Assembly: GCA_944381275.1 (NCBI GenBank) | Contig: CALWKO010000007.1 | Coordinates: 1-54,333 of the forward strand | DNA length: 54,333 nt | DNA from: an uncultured Clostridia bacterium | GTDB taxonomy: Bacteria > Bacillota > Clostridia > Christensenellales > UBA3700 | Direction: 5' to 3' | Shown here: in pieces, positions 44,675 through 51,984 of the stretch | How the letters are laid out: each line of letters opens with the position of its first letter | Position numbering within the stretch: position 1 is the first letter of the stretch | Program-made: the position numbers and the translations under genes | Notes under the pieces: model-generated | What the model saw: only the letters and a program-made list of their open reading frames with translations | Databases searched by the model: none | Told to the model about the DNA's origin: nothing

Positions 44675-46234
44675 CTATGCGTTTTCCGGCAGGTCGTTTT
44701 CTATCAAAAGCGTATCTCCAGCCCGCAAAATTCGGCTGAAAATCGCCTGCGCCGCCGTTAAACTGCTTACAATATATATGCTTTCGCGCGGAAAATCGTG
44801 CATGATGAGTCCGCTTTCGATGAGTTTCGCCTTTACTCCTATCAAAACGGCGACGTCCGCGACGTCGGCAATCTGTTCACCCAGGCGCATATTCAGCTCC
44901 GCGTCCTTGCTGCCCGCCTCGGCAAAGCCCTGCGCCGCGACTATCTTCCTCCCCGGGAACAGATCAAGTGCGTCCAGCGCCGCTTTTGCCCCGCGCACAT
45001 TGCTGTTATAGCCGTCGTCTATCACGGTAATTCCGCGCCCCGCGTCGATCAACTCCAACCTATGCGGCACGGGTTTTATATTGCCGGCACGGCTTACGAT
45101 CTCCTCCGCGCTCATGCCGAGAGCCATACACACCTGCGCGGCAAGGCAAAAATTTTGTATGTTATGCAAGCCGATGAGAGGGATGGCACACTCCGTCCTC
45201 TCGCTCCCGCAAGCCAAAGTAAACGTGCTTCCCTGCGCGGTGAGGCGGACATTTTCGTACCTCACGTTGCGCTTGGTCATATATCGCCTGCGTATGGTGC
45301 AGTCAAGGCACATCCTTTCGGCATATTCGTCGTAGCCGTTGAATACCGCTATGCCGTCGCAGGGCAGATTTTCTATCAGTTCCCCCTTGGCGGCGATTAC
45401 GTTTTCAAGCGTTTTGAAGGTCTGCATATGCTGCGGCGCTATGCCGATTATCACGCCCACGCGCGGACGGACTATTCCGCACAGCTCGGCTATGTCCCCG
45501 GGGCGGCGCGCGCCCATCTCACAGATGAAATACTTCACCCCGGCGGGCATGTCGTTCACCGCGCGGCATATCCCCATTGGAGTGTTGTAAGAAGCGGGCG
45601 TGGCATAGGCGCCCTCGCCCAAAAGCACGGCAAGCATATTCTTTACGCTCGTCTTGCCGTAGCTCCCGGTAATGCCTATCCTGATGAGCCCCTGCCTTTC
45701 GTCCAGCTTGCGCTTGGCTTTACATATAAAGCGCGCGGCGATGATGTTCTCTACGGGTTTTACAAGGATGAGCGCAGCAAAACTTGCGGGTAGCACAAGC
45801 GCGGGCAGAAGAAAGAGCAAACCAAAGCTGCACGCCCTTCCGCCGATACTTATTATTCCGCCAAAAAAGATAAGCAGGCGCGAGAGAAAGAAGAATACGA
45901 GCGCAAGTGCACAAAACAGACGAACCGCGCGAGGAGTAAATTTCGTGAGCGTGGGAGATTTTCTCCAAGTGCACAAAGTAAACAACGAGGAAAGGAGCGG
46001 GAATAAGCCGAGCAATATCCACTCAACATACCCTGCCCCAAGGCAAACGACAACGGCGTAGCACGCGGCGGTGAGCAATAAAAATATGCACGACAGCGCG
46101 CATAGCGCAAGCAGATGACGGGCGAATTTTTTATTGAGGCTTATCCTGTATCCCGCATGCTGGATCCACCCCATTGCGCGCATTCCCGTCACCGCGCCCG
46201 ATATGCCGCCCACTGCCGCCGCTATCCACTCCAT
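44675..46234 (-). CDS. murF: MurF-like ligase with an N-terminal membrane domain
   Basis: MurF adds D-Ala-D-Ala to UDP-MurNAc-tripeptide. From about residue 185 the product has the Mur-ligase ATP domain (IRIGITGSYGKTSVKNML), the conserved HNIQNFCLAAQVC, PVPHRLELIDAG and DDGYNSNVRGAKAALD. The normal N-terminal substrate domain is absent; residues 1-175 hold about four membrane helices instead. The total is 519 residues. The ATG at 46234 has no clear Shine-Dalgarno and lies 104 bases inside the hydrolase gene; M18 or M21 are other possible starts. Neighbour ddl supports the MurF assignment. Confidence 0.82.
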   Translation of the reverse strand: MEWIAAAVGGISGAVTGMRAMGWIQHAGYRISLNKKFARHLLALCALSCIFLLLTAACYAVVVCLGAGYVEWILLGLFPLLSSLFTLCTWRKSPTLTKFTPRAVRLFCALALVFFFLSRLLIFFGGIISIGGRACSFGLLFLLPALVLPASFAALILVKPVENIIAARFICKAKRKLDERQGLIRIGITGSYGKTSVKNMLAVLLGEGAYATPASYNTPMGICRAVNDMPAGVKYFICEMGARRPGDIAELCGIVRPRVGVIIGIAPQHMQTFKTLENVIAAKGELIENLPCDGIAVFNGYDEYAERMCLDCTIRRRYMTKRNVRYENVRLTAQGSTFTLACGSERTECAIPLIGLHNIQNFCLAAQVCMALGMSAEEIVSRAGNIKPVPHRLELIDAGRGITVIDDGYNSNVRGAKAALDALDLFPGRKIVAAQGFAEAGSKDAELNMRLGEQIADVADVAVLIGVKAKLIESGLIMHDFPRESIYIVSSLTAAQAIFSRILRAGDTLLIENDLPENA

Positions 46235-46934
46235 AATATACCCCGTTTAAAAAATTTCGGATATATCCTGTCACCTCGAAAGCGTGGTCGAGGTAGCAAA
46301 AATGCCCGCCGCTTAAAATTATCAGCCGTGAAGCGGATATACCCTTGTGCATTTTATGCGCCATATACAGGGGAGTGTCACTGTCGTCTTTGCCCCAAAT
46401 GAGCAGCGTAGGCTTGTTAATTCGCCCCAAAACGCCGTTTTGCCGGGTGTTTACCACATTTACAAAGGTCGCCTTCATCTGAGGCGAGAGCGCCTTGTAA
46501 TCGGGCGAGCCGCAGCGGGAAGTATCCGCACCGATCAATTTTTTAACGCGATAATCGAGCGCTCGCGCAAATTTCTTCACGCTCGGGCGCGGCTTCATCC
46601 CCGCCCCGGCCATTATCACAAGTGCGTTTACGCGCGGATCGCTTGCCATATCCAGCGCCACCCTGCCGCCGAAGGAATGCGCCACTATGCTTGCGCGGGA
46701 TATCCCTTCTCTTTCCAGCACGCGCCCAACTCCCAGGGTGAAATCGTGCAAATCATATACAGCGTTGCAGGGCGTTTCCCCGTGCCCGTAAAAGTCGGGG
46801 CAGATGCAGTAATAGGTGTCCTTCAAGATATTCACGAGCGGCGCAAACGAAGAAGAATTTCCGCCCCATCCGTGCAAGAACAGCAATGCTTTTTCTCCCC
46901 TTCCGAATACCTTATAATGCAAACAATCATCCAT
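46131..46934 (-). CDS. Alpha/beta-hydrolase
   Basis: The 267-residue product has the hydrolase fold with the oxyanion HGWGGNSSS, the nucleophile elbow VAHSFGGRVA (Ser), a late Asp (IWGKDDSDTP) and the His in SGGHFCYLDH. Substrate is unknown. The chosen start MDDCLHYKVF has TATAAT ending 7 bases upstream (46942-46947), so the mRNA may be leaderless, though GTGGG in between could act weakly as a ribosome site. A longer start 30 codons upstream is open. Its 3' end overlaps the MurF-like gene by 104 bases, and the last 35 residues look non-homologous to the fold. Confidence 0.8.
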   Translation of the reverse strand: MDDCLHYKVFGRGEKALLFLHGWGGNSSSFAPLVNILKDTYYCICPDFYGHGETPCNAVYDLHDFTLGVGRVLEREGISRASIVAHSFGGRVALDMASDPRVNALVIMAGAGMKPRPSVKKFARALDYRVKKLIGADTSRCGSPDYKALSPQMKATFVNVVNTRQNGVLGRINKPTLLIWGKDDSDTPLYMAHKMHKGISASRLIILSGGHFCYLDHAFEVTGYIRNFLNGVYYGVDSGGSGRHIGRGDGNARNGVDPACGIQDKPQ

Positions 46935-47100
46935 ATCCCACATTATATGAAAAACGCCGGCGATATGTGAGTGCATAAAATATACATAGAGCATATTTGC
47001 GACGATTTTTTCGTCAAATCGCAATTTTACCGTAAATTTTTCAAGTGCAAATAAAATACATATACTCCTCTCCCCTCTTAAAACGGCGATTAAAGGGATA

Positions 47101-47129
47101 TTGACATCGATAGCTAAGCATGATATAAT
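47101..47129 (+). promoter_or_regulatory. Consensus promoter of the two acetyltransferase genes
   Basis: TTGACA (47101-47106), 17 bases, TATAAT (47124-47129), followed by GGGAGGAG and the ATG at 47172. Confidence 0.92.
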
Positions 47130-47171
47130 TTTGTTAAAGTTAATTTATATGTTCGTCGGGAGGAGAAAGGT

Positions 47172-47729
47172 ATGAATCATTGCGGAACGCAAACATTGGA
47201 ATCGAAAAGATTGATATTGAGGAGATTTCTCCGTGAGGACGCTAGAGCCATGTATAACAATTGGGCAAACGATGGTGAAGTTTGCAAATTTTTAACATGG
47301 CAGCCGCATGAAAACATACAAGTCAGCCAAAGCGTGATAGACGAATGGATAAAAAATTACGAGCGAAACGACTTCTATCAATGGGCAATCGTATTGAAGG
47401 AAAACGGCGATCAACCGATCGGCGGTATTTCTGTTGTGAGCATGAACGAAAAGGTCAAAATGGCGCATTTCGGCTACTGCCTTGGCAGAAGATGGTGGAA
47501 TAAAGGGATAATGACGGAAGCACTTCAAGCAGTTATGAATTTTTTGTTTGACGTTGTGGGATTCGATAGGATAGAATCGCGCCACGACCCCAACAATCCC
47601 GCTTCCGGCAAGGTCATGCAGCATTGCGGCATGAAGTACGAAGGGACTTTGCGCAGCTCCGATTGGAGCAACCAAGGCATTTGCGACGCCTGCTACTATG
47701 CCCTGCTCAAGGGCGAACGGAAAAATTAG
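47172..47729 (+). CDS. GNAT acetyltransferase, RimJ/RimL-like
   Basis: The 185-residue product fits the RimJ/RimL group: ESKRLILRRFLREDARAMYNNWAND at the start, WAIVLKENGDQPIGGISV, the acetyl-CoA loop region GYCLGRRWWNKGIMTEALQAVMNF and the C-terminal HCGMKYEGTLR. Relatives acetylate ribosomal proteins, peptides or small amines. The substrate is unknown. It forms a two-gene unit with the next acetyltransferase, 24 bases apart. The codon choice is less GC-rich than in neighbouring housekeeping genes, so it may be a recent acquisition. Confidence 0.88.
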   Translation: MNHCGTQTLESKRLILRRFLREDARAMYNNWANDGEVCKFLTWQPHENIQVSQSVIDEWIKNYERNDFYQWAIVLKENGDQPIGGISVVSMNEKVKMAHFGYCLGRRWWNKGIMTEALQAVMNFLFDVVGFDRIESRHDPNNPASGKVMQHCGMKYEGTLRSSDWSNQGICDACYYALLKGERKN

Positions 47730-47753
47730 CGTTCCGCCAAATAGGAGAACATT

Positions 47754-48314
47754 ATGCAACCCGCCTTGATTAAGCGCATATATAAAAAAGACTACGAAGG
47801 CTTCAGGCTGCCCATCGAGTACACAACGGAAAGTTATTATGACGTATCTTTGTCCCGCCTTGAAGGCGGATGGGACATCGGCATTGTAAAACGCGGTTTT
47901 GAAAAGCCGGTTACTCATGCCCAAGAAGAATACGACTATCCCGATAAACTCTTCCAAAAGCATTGGAAGGGCGCTTTTGCGTATGGCGCTTTTGCCAATG
48001 AAACGCTTGTAGGCGTGATCGAACTGTGCCCGGAAGCGTGGGCGAATCGCATTCGCGTGACCGAACTTTGGGTGGACAAAGACCATCGTGGTCAAGGCTT
48101 GGGACGTCGGCTTATCGACTTGGCAAAGGCGCAAGTTAAAAAGCGCGGCGCCCGCATGCTCATCCTGGAAACTCAATCTTGCAACGTGAACGCGATTGGT
48201 TTTTATCTGCACGAAGGGCTAGATCTCGTCGGCGTCCTCACTTGCGATTACTCCAACACCGACTTGGAGCGCAAAGAAGTGCGCCTTGAAATGGGCTGGA
48301 TGAACAAAATATAA
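47754..48314 (+). CDS. GNAT acetyltransferase, possibly streptothricin-acetyltransferase-like
   Basis: The 186-residue product has the GNAT acetyl-CoA site ELWVDKDHRGQGLGRRLIDLA followed by LETQSCNVNAIGFYLHEGL. The ETQxxNxxAxxFYxxxGF-like pattern resembles the Sat-type antibiotic acetyltransferases, but this alone does not prove resistance. AGGAG lies before the ATG. It is directly followed by the palindrome array at 48370-49910. Confidence 0.82.
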   Translation: MQPALIKRIYKKDYEGFRLPIEYTTESYYDVSLSRLEGGWDIGIVKRGFEKPVTHAQEEYDYPDKLFQKHWKGAFAYGAFANETLVGVIELCPEAWANRIRVTELWVDKDHRGQGLGRRLIDLAKAQVKKRGARMLILETQSCNVNAIGFYLHEGLDLVGVLTCDYSNTDLERKEVRLEMGWMNKI

Positions 48315-48920
48315 CCGCCCTGCCCGCCGCATTCTTACCTCTTCAACCTCTGTTTGTGTTGTTTCTTTCAAGCGACAGCTATAGTTGCCGCTTGTCTTAA
48401 TCTACTCGCTTTTTATATCTATGTGTTTATTTTTTGCCGGGCGGCAACTATAGTTGCCACTTACTTTTATTGCGTTGATCATACTCTGCTACTGCTTGGA
48501 TAGGTTTTTTATGGGTGGCAACTATAGTTGCCACTTTAATTTAATTGCATTGCTTTATATATGTTGATTTTTTACAGATGTCAGCTTTTGTGGACATGGA
48601 CTTTTATTGTGTTATACCTATCTTCACTCTTTATATAGTAGTTGCCTAGCGGGTGTCCGCTTTTGCGGACAGTTGGTTTAATTGTATCTTGCCCTTTTTC
48701 TCTCTTTATATAGCCGATGGTGTCCGCTTTTGTTGACAGTGGTTTTATTGTGCTATGCTTTTTCTCTCTTTGGGTCGCTGTTATTAGGTTGTGTCAACTT
48801 TTGCTGACAGTTACTTTTACTTGATCATCCTTTTTTGTATTGGAGGTTATATGAGGGTGCCCGCTTTTGTGGACAGTTGATTTAATTTGATCATCTTTTT
48901 GTGTTGCGCATTATATTGGA

Positions 48921-49243
48921 GTGTCAGCTTTTGTGGACACGCACTTTTAGTGTGTTATGATTTTTCTCTCTCTTTGAGTCGCTGTTATCCGAAGGTGTCC
49001 GCTTTTGTGGACAGACTGTTTAATTGTGGTATGCTTTTTATATCTATGTGTTTATTTTTACTAGGCGGCAACTATAGTTGCCACTTTCATTAAATTATAT
49101 TGCTTATAGCATTATTGCTGCTTATGCAGCGTTTTATATGAGGTTTTATTGTTTTGCGCCCTTGCTCGTTCTTTGTGTGTTGATGACCGAGGGTGTCCAC
49201 TTTTGCGGACACGTGCTTTTATTGTGTTATGATTTCTCTCTCT
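48921..49243. repeat. Internal duplication, copy 1 (about 320 bp)
   Basis: This segment recurs almost base for base at 49403-49724. It includes four hairpins of two kinds plus the GCTGCTTATGCAGC palindrome. The offset is 482, falling to 481 after a one-base deletion. Confidence 0.9.
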
Positions 49244-49402
49244 TTGCGTCGCTATTATCCCGATGTGTCCGCTTTTATGGACTCTTAATTTAATTACTAC
49301 TCCCTTTCGCTCTTTTGGTTGTTGTTATCTGGGGGTGTCCGCTTTTGCGGACAGTTGCCTTTATTTGGTTGCATTCCTTTTTTGCATTGAGATTATATCA
49401 GG

Positions 49403-49724
49403 GTGTCAGCTTTTGTGGACACGCACTTTTAGTGTGTTATGATCTTTCTCTCTCTTTGAGTCGCTGTTATCCGAAGGTGTCCGCTTTTGTGGACAGACTG
49501 TTTAATTGTGGTATGCTTTTATATCTATGTGTTTATTTTTACTAGGCGGCAACTATAGTTGCCACTTTCATTAAATTATATTGCTTATAGCATTATTGCT
49601 GCTTATGCAGCGTTTTATATGAGGTTTTATTGTTTTGCGCCCTTGCTCGTTCTTTGTGTGTTGATGACCGAGGGTGTCCACTTTTGCGGACACGTGTTTT
49701 TATTGTGTTATGATTTCTCGCTCT
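49403..49724. repeat. Internal duplication, copy 2 (about 320 bp)
   Basis: Near-identical partner of 48921-49243; only a few substitutions and one indel are visible, so the duplication is recent. A second duplicated block pairs 48579-48710 with 49747-49877. Confidence 0.9.
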
Positions 49725-49964
49725 TTGTGTCTCAATTATCAGGGGGTGTCAGCTTTTGTGGACATGGGCTTTTATTGTGTTATACCTATCTTCACTCTTT
49801 ATATAGTAGTTGCCTAGCGGGTGTCCGCTCTTGCGGACAGTTGGTTTAATTGTATCTTGCCCTTTTTCTCTCTATATATAACCTAGGGGTGTCCGCTTTT
49901 GCGGACAGTTGAGTTATTTTATTGGTTTATAAGAAAGGGAAAATGTACCTGGATGTAGTGAATG

Positions 49965-50414
49965 TTAGATGAGCAAGGCGTATTGGAGAGCGTCCTCGGT
50001 GGCGTCGTAGTATTTTTTGCGGATGGAGTATTGTTTAAAGGAGAATTTTTCGTAGAGGGCGATGGCGGGGGCGTTGGAGGCGCGGACTTCCAAAAAAAGG
50101 CGGTCTATGCCCTTTTGTTTGCAAGCGGCGAGCATATCTTGCATGAGCAAGGTGCCTATGCCCTGCCCGCGAAGATCGGAGCGGACGGCGATGTTGTTTA
50201 CGTCGCCCTCCTCGAAGCTGCGGTACAGGCTGTAATAGCCGACGATTTCACCGCCGCAAAGCGCAACTCGGGCGACGGCGTTGGGGGCGCACGCCAAAGC
50301 GGTGAGCGAACTTATCGACCAGGGCGCGGAAAAAGCCTCGCACTCTATTTGGTAGAGGGCGGGAGCGTCGGAAGGCTGCATATCGCGGAAGGTGATTTCG
50401 GGGGTTTCTGCCAT
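49965..50414 (-). CDS. rimI: Ribosomal protein alanine N-acetyltransferase RimI-like
   Basis: The 149-residue GNAT product has ITFRDMQPSDAPALYQIECEAFSAPWS, the acetyl-CoA loop VRSDLRGQGIGTLLMQDML and the C-terminal LEVRASNAPAIALYEKFSFK. Bacterial RimI acetylates the N-terminus of ribosomal protein S18. Its usual partners tsaE and tsaB lie upstream in the same direction, but here 400 bases of repetitive DNA separate tsaB from rimI. A Shine-Dalgarno-like AGGA is rather far (11 bases). Confidence 0.88.
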   Translation of the reverse strand: MAETPEITFRDMQPSDAPALYQIECEAFSAPWSISSLTALACAPNAVARVALCGGEIVGYYSLYRSFEEGDVNNIAVRSDLRGQGIGTLLMQDMLAACKQKGIDRLFLEVRASNAPAIALYEKFSFKQYSIRKKYYDATEDALQYALLI

Positions 50415-50454
50415 GTTTTCTTTTTCCTGCCTTTTTGTTTTATAACCTCTACTT

Positions 50455-50740
50455 ATTTATCGAACGCAGTTCACGCTCGTTTCGCCGGTTTTTATGATTT
50501 TATTGCGCGGCAATATTTTTTTTGCGCTTTATTTTATTACCTATCTTTATATATTGGGCGCACTTTTCGCTTGTTGCGGCTTTTTTATGATTGCGCGGCT
50601 TTCTTCCTTTTTGGCGCCCTGTTTTTTCTTTCTTTATTTATAAACACACTTCTCACTCGCTTGGTTGTAGGTTTTATGTTTTTTGTTGCGCGGCAATGTT
50701 CCTTTTCGCGCTTTATTTTTTGTGGTATTTTTTTGCCGTT
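50455..50740. repeat. Three degenerate units of about 90 bp between tsaB and rimI (array C)
   Basis: Three units share, in order, a CRCACTTYTCRCTCG-like stretch, GGTTTTTATG, the palindrome TTGCGCGGCAA (TTGCGCGG starts at 50503, 50591 and 50686) and TTTTTTGCGCTTTATTTT. Spacing of the palindromes is 88 and 95. The first and third palindromes are perfect (ATTGC-GCG-GCAAT in the first). No gene is supported in this gap. Confidence 0.7.
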
Positions 50741-50814
50741 TTTATTTGCCGGATGTTCGTTGGGTGGTTTTTTCGGTGCGTGGGGGTTGGTGTTTGCGGG
50801 GTTGGGGCTCGCGG

Positions 50815-51402
50815 TTATTCTCCGTCGGCGAGGCGCTCGGCTTGGGATTTTTTCAAGTATAGGGGCGAAAGCGAAGGGGTGAACTGCCCTTTGCTTGCAA
50901 GCGCAGAGGCAAAAGATGCCAGGTTTTGCGGGGAAAGGCTGCCCTCGTGACGGATGACGCGCATATTCAAGGCGGAGATCTCGTCTTCTTCCGCGGCGCG
51001 GCAGGCGGTCATGTTAAAGCAATCTCCGCAGAATGCGGCAAGATAGCTTTCGTTGGGGCGGCATTGCAGAGCCACGGCAAAGTCGTCCTGCTCCCCGAAG
51101 GCGCGGGCTTGAAGGGTGTTTATTGAAATCAGCTTTGCACCCGTGGCGCGAGCCAGGGCGTGGGCGGTGGAAACGCCTATCCTTATCCCGGTGAAGGAGC
51201 CTGGGCCAACCACGCAGGCGATTGCGTCGAGGTCACGCACGGTTATGCCGGCGCGGGTGAGGAGCTCATCCGCGAAAGGCAGGATGAGGGAGTTGTGCTT
51301 TTTGCTCCCGGCGGAGCCGCTGTCCTTGAAAAAGAGTTCGCCGCCCGCGGTGAGCGTTACGGTGAGGATTTTTCCCGCGCAGTCCAATGATAAGATTTTC
51401 AT
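50815..51402 (-). CDS. tsaB: tRNA threonylcarbamoyladenosine protein TsaB
   Basis: TsaB works with TsaD and TsaE in making t6A37 on ANN-decoding tRNAs. The 195-residue product starts MKILSLDCAGKILTVTL and has the ASKHA-fold signature CVVGPGSFTGIRIGVSTAHALA. Its ATG overlaps the tsaE stop (ATGA). tsaD, often next in this cluster, is not in the window. Confidence 0.94.
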   Translation of the reverse strand: MKILSLDCAGKILTVTLTAGGELFFKDSGSAGSKKHNSLILPFADELLTRAGITVRDLDAIACVVGPGSFTGIRIGVSTAHALARATGAKLISINTLQARAFGEQDDFAVALQCRPNESYLAAFCGDCFNMTACRAAEEDEISALNMRVIRHEGSLSPQNLASFASALASKGQFTPSLSPLYLKKSQAERLADGE

Positions 51403-51812
51403 AAGTCTATGCCCTCTATGTTGATTTGGCGGGGAGAATCGCCCGAGCCGATTATTGTTATATCTATCGTGTTGCCAAGGTGAGGGAATTTGTTCCACTC
51501 GATCACGCATACACCGCCCTGCGCGCCCAGGTATTCTTCTAAACCAAGTTCGTAGAGTTCGGAAGGATCGAGCACGCGATACATATCGTAATGGTAAAGG
51601 TTGAGCCTGCCGCAATAACTCTTCATAAAGGTGAAGGTGGGGCTGGTGACCACCTCTTGAATGCCGAGGGCTTTTGCCAAACCTTTGGTGAAGGCGGTCT
51701 TGCCCGCGCCCAGGTCGCCGCTGAGGAGGATAATCTCTCCGCCGCGGAGTTTTTCCGCCAGGCGGGCGGCGAGAGCGAAGGTTTCCTGTATTGAGTTGCA
51801 AGTGAATTTCAT
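51399..51812 (-). CDS. tsaE: tRNA threonylcarbamoyladenosine protein TsaE
   Basis: TsaE is the small P-loop ATPase that resets the TsaB-TsaD complex. The 137-residue product has Walker A LSGDLGAGKTAFTKG, SPTFTFMKSY and the YHYDMYRVLDPSELYELGLEEYL region of the family. There is no Shine-Dalgarno; the -10 box ends six bases before the ATG, so translation probably starts on a leaderless mRNA. Confidence 0.94.
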   Translation of the reverse strand: MKFTCNSIQETFALAARLAEKLRGGEIILLSGDLGAGKTAFTKGLAKALGIQEVVTSPTFTFMKSYCGRLNLYHYDMYRVLDPSELYELGLEEYLGAQGGVCVIEWNKFPHLGNTIDITIIGSGDSPRQINIEGIDL

Positions 51813-51818
51813 AAATCA

Positions 51819-51847
51819 ATTATAATATACTTGACTTTTTTATGCAA
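51819..51847 (-). promoter_or_regulatory. Promoter of tsaE, leaderless geometry
   Basis: Reverse strand TTGCAT (51842-51847), 17 bases, TATAAT (51819-51824), six bases TGATTT, ATG. It interlocks with the ribU promoter: each -35 box lies in the spacer of the other. Confidence 0.75.
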
Positions 51848-51859
51848 TCGTTTCATAAT
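51831..51859 (+). promoter_or_regulatory. Promoter of the FMN riboswitch-ribU transcript
   Basis: TTGACT (51831-51836), 17 bases, CATAAT (51854-51859), with predicted start about 51866, the first base of the riboswitch. Confidence 0.8.
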
Positions 51860-51865
51860 TGATTT

Positions 51866-51980
51866 AGATCTTTGAGGTTGAGTGAAATTCTCTACCGGCG
51901 GTAAAGTCCGCTAACGCCCCTGGGCGCCGAACGGGTGAAATTCCCGTACCGACGGTTATAGTCCGGACAGGAAAGGAGCT
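51866..51980 (+). promoter_or_regulatory. FMN riboswitch (RFN element)
   Basis: The conserved core reads GAGTGAAATTC, TACCGGCGGTAAAGTCCGC, GGTGAAATTCCCGTACCGAC, GGTTATAGTCCGGAC. The closing stem pairs AGATCTTT (51866-51873) with AAAGGAGCT (51972-51980). The second strand contains the ribU Shine-Dalgarno AAGGAG, so FMN binding would hide it directly. There is no separate terminator, which points to control of translation. Confidence 0.95.
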
Positions 51981-51984
51981 AAAA

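Larger units (their letters stand above)
48370..49910. repeat. Array of 21 or more palindromes at about 70-bp spacing (array B)
   Basis: Sixteen copies of a hairpin close to TGTCCGCTTTTGCGGACA (first bases at 48579, 48654, 48721, 48792, 48858, 48922, 48996, 49194, 49266, 49336, 49404, 49478, 49675, 49747, 49822, 49890) and five of GGCAACTATAGTTGCC or a variant (48373, 48443, 48517, 49067, 49548). Distances between neighbours are 62-75 bases. The only two gaps of 127 each contain a third hairpin, GCTGCTTATGCAGC (49117, 49598). Spacers are T-rich and related (TTTAATT..., TTTTTCTCTCTTT, TATATAG). The array fills the gap between the convergent acetyltransferase and rimI genes. No open frame in it has a ribosome site. 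Confidence 0.9.

Noticed and set aside
48887..49849. Hydrophobic open frames inside array B (repeated FCGH and CYDFSL words)
   Set aside because: They arise from the repeats in shifting frames, have no ribosome site and end at unit boundaries.
48370..49910. Array B as an integron cassette array with attC sites
   Set aside because: Palindromes recur every 70 bases, too close for cassettes; there is no integrase and no GTTRRRY-type core.
50815..51819. Long 334-codon frame covering tsaB and part of tsaE
   Set aside because: Only the part after the ATG at 51402 is TsaB; upstream it is an alternative frame of tsaE.
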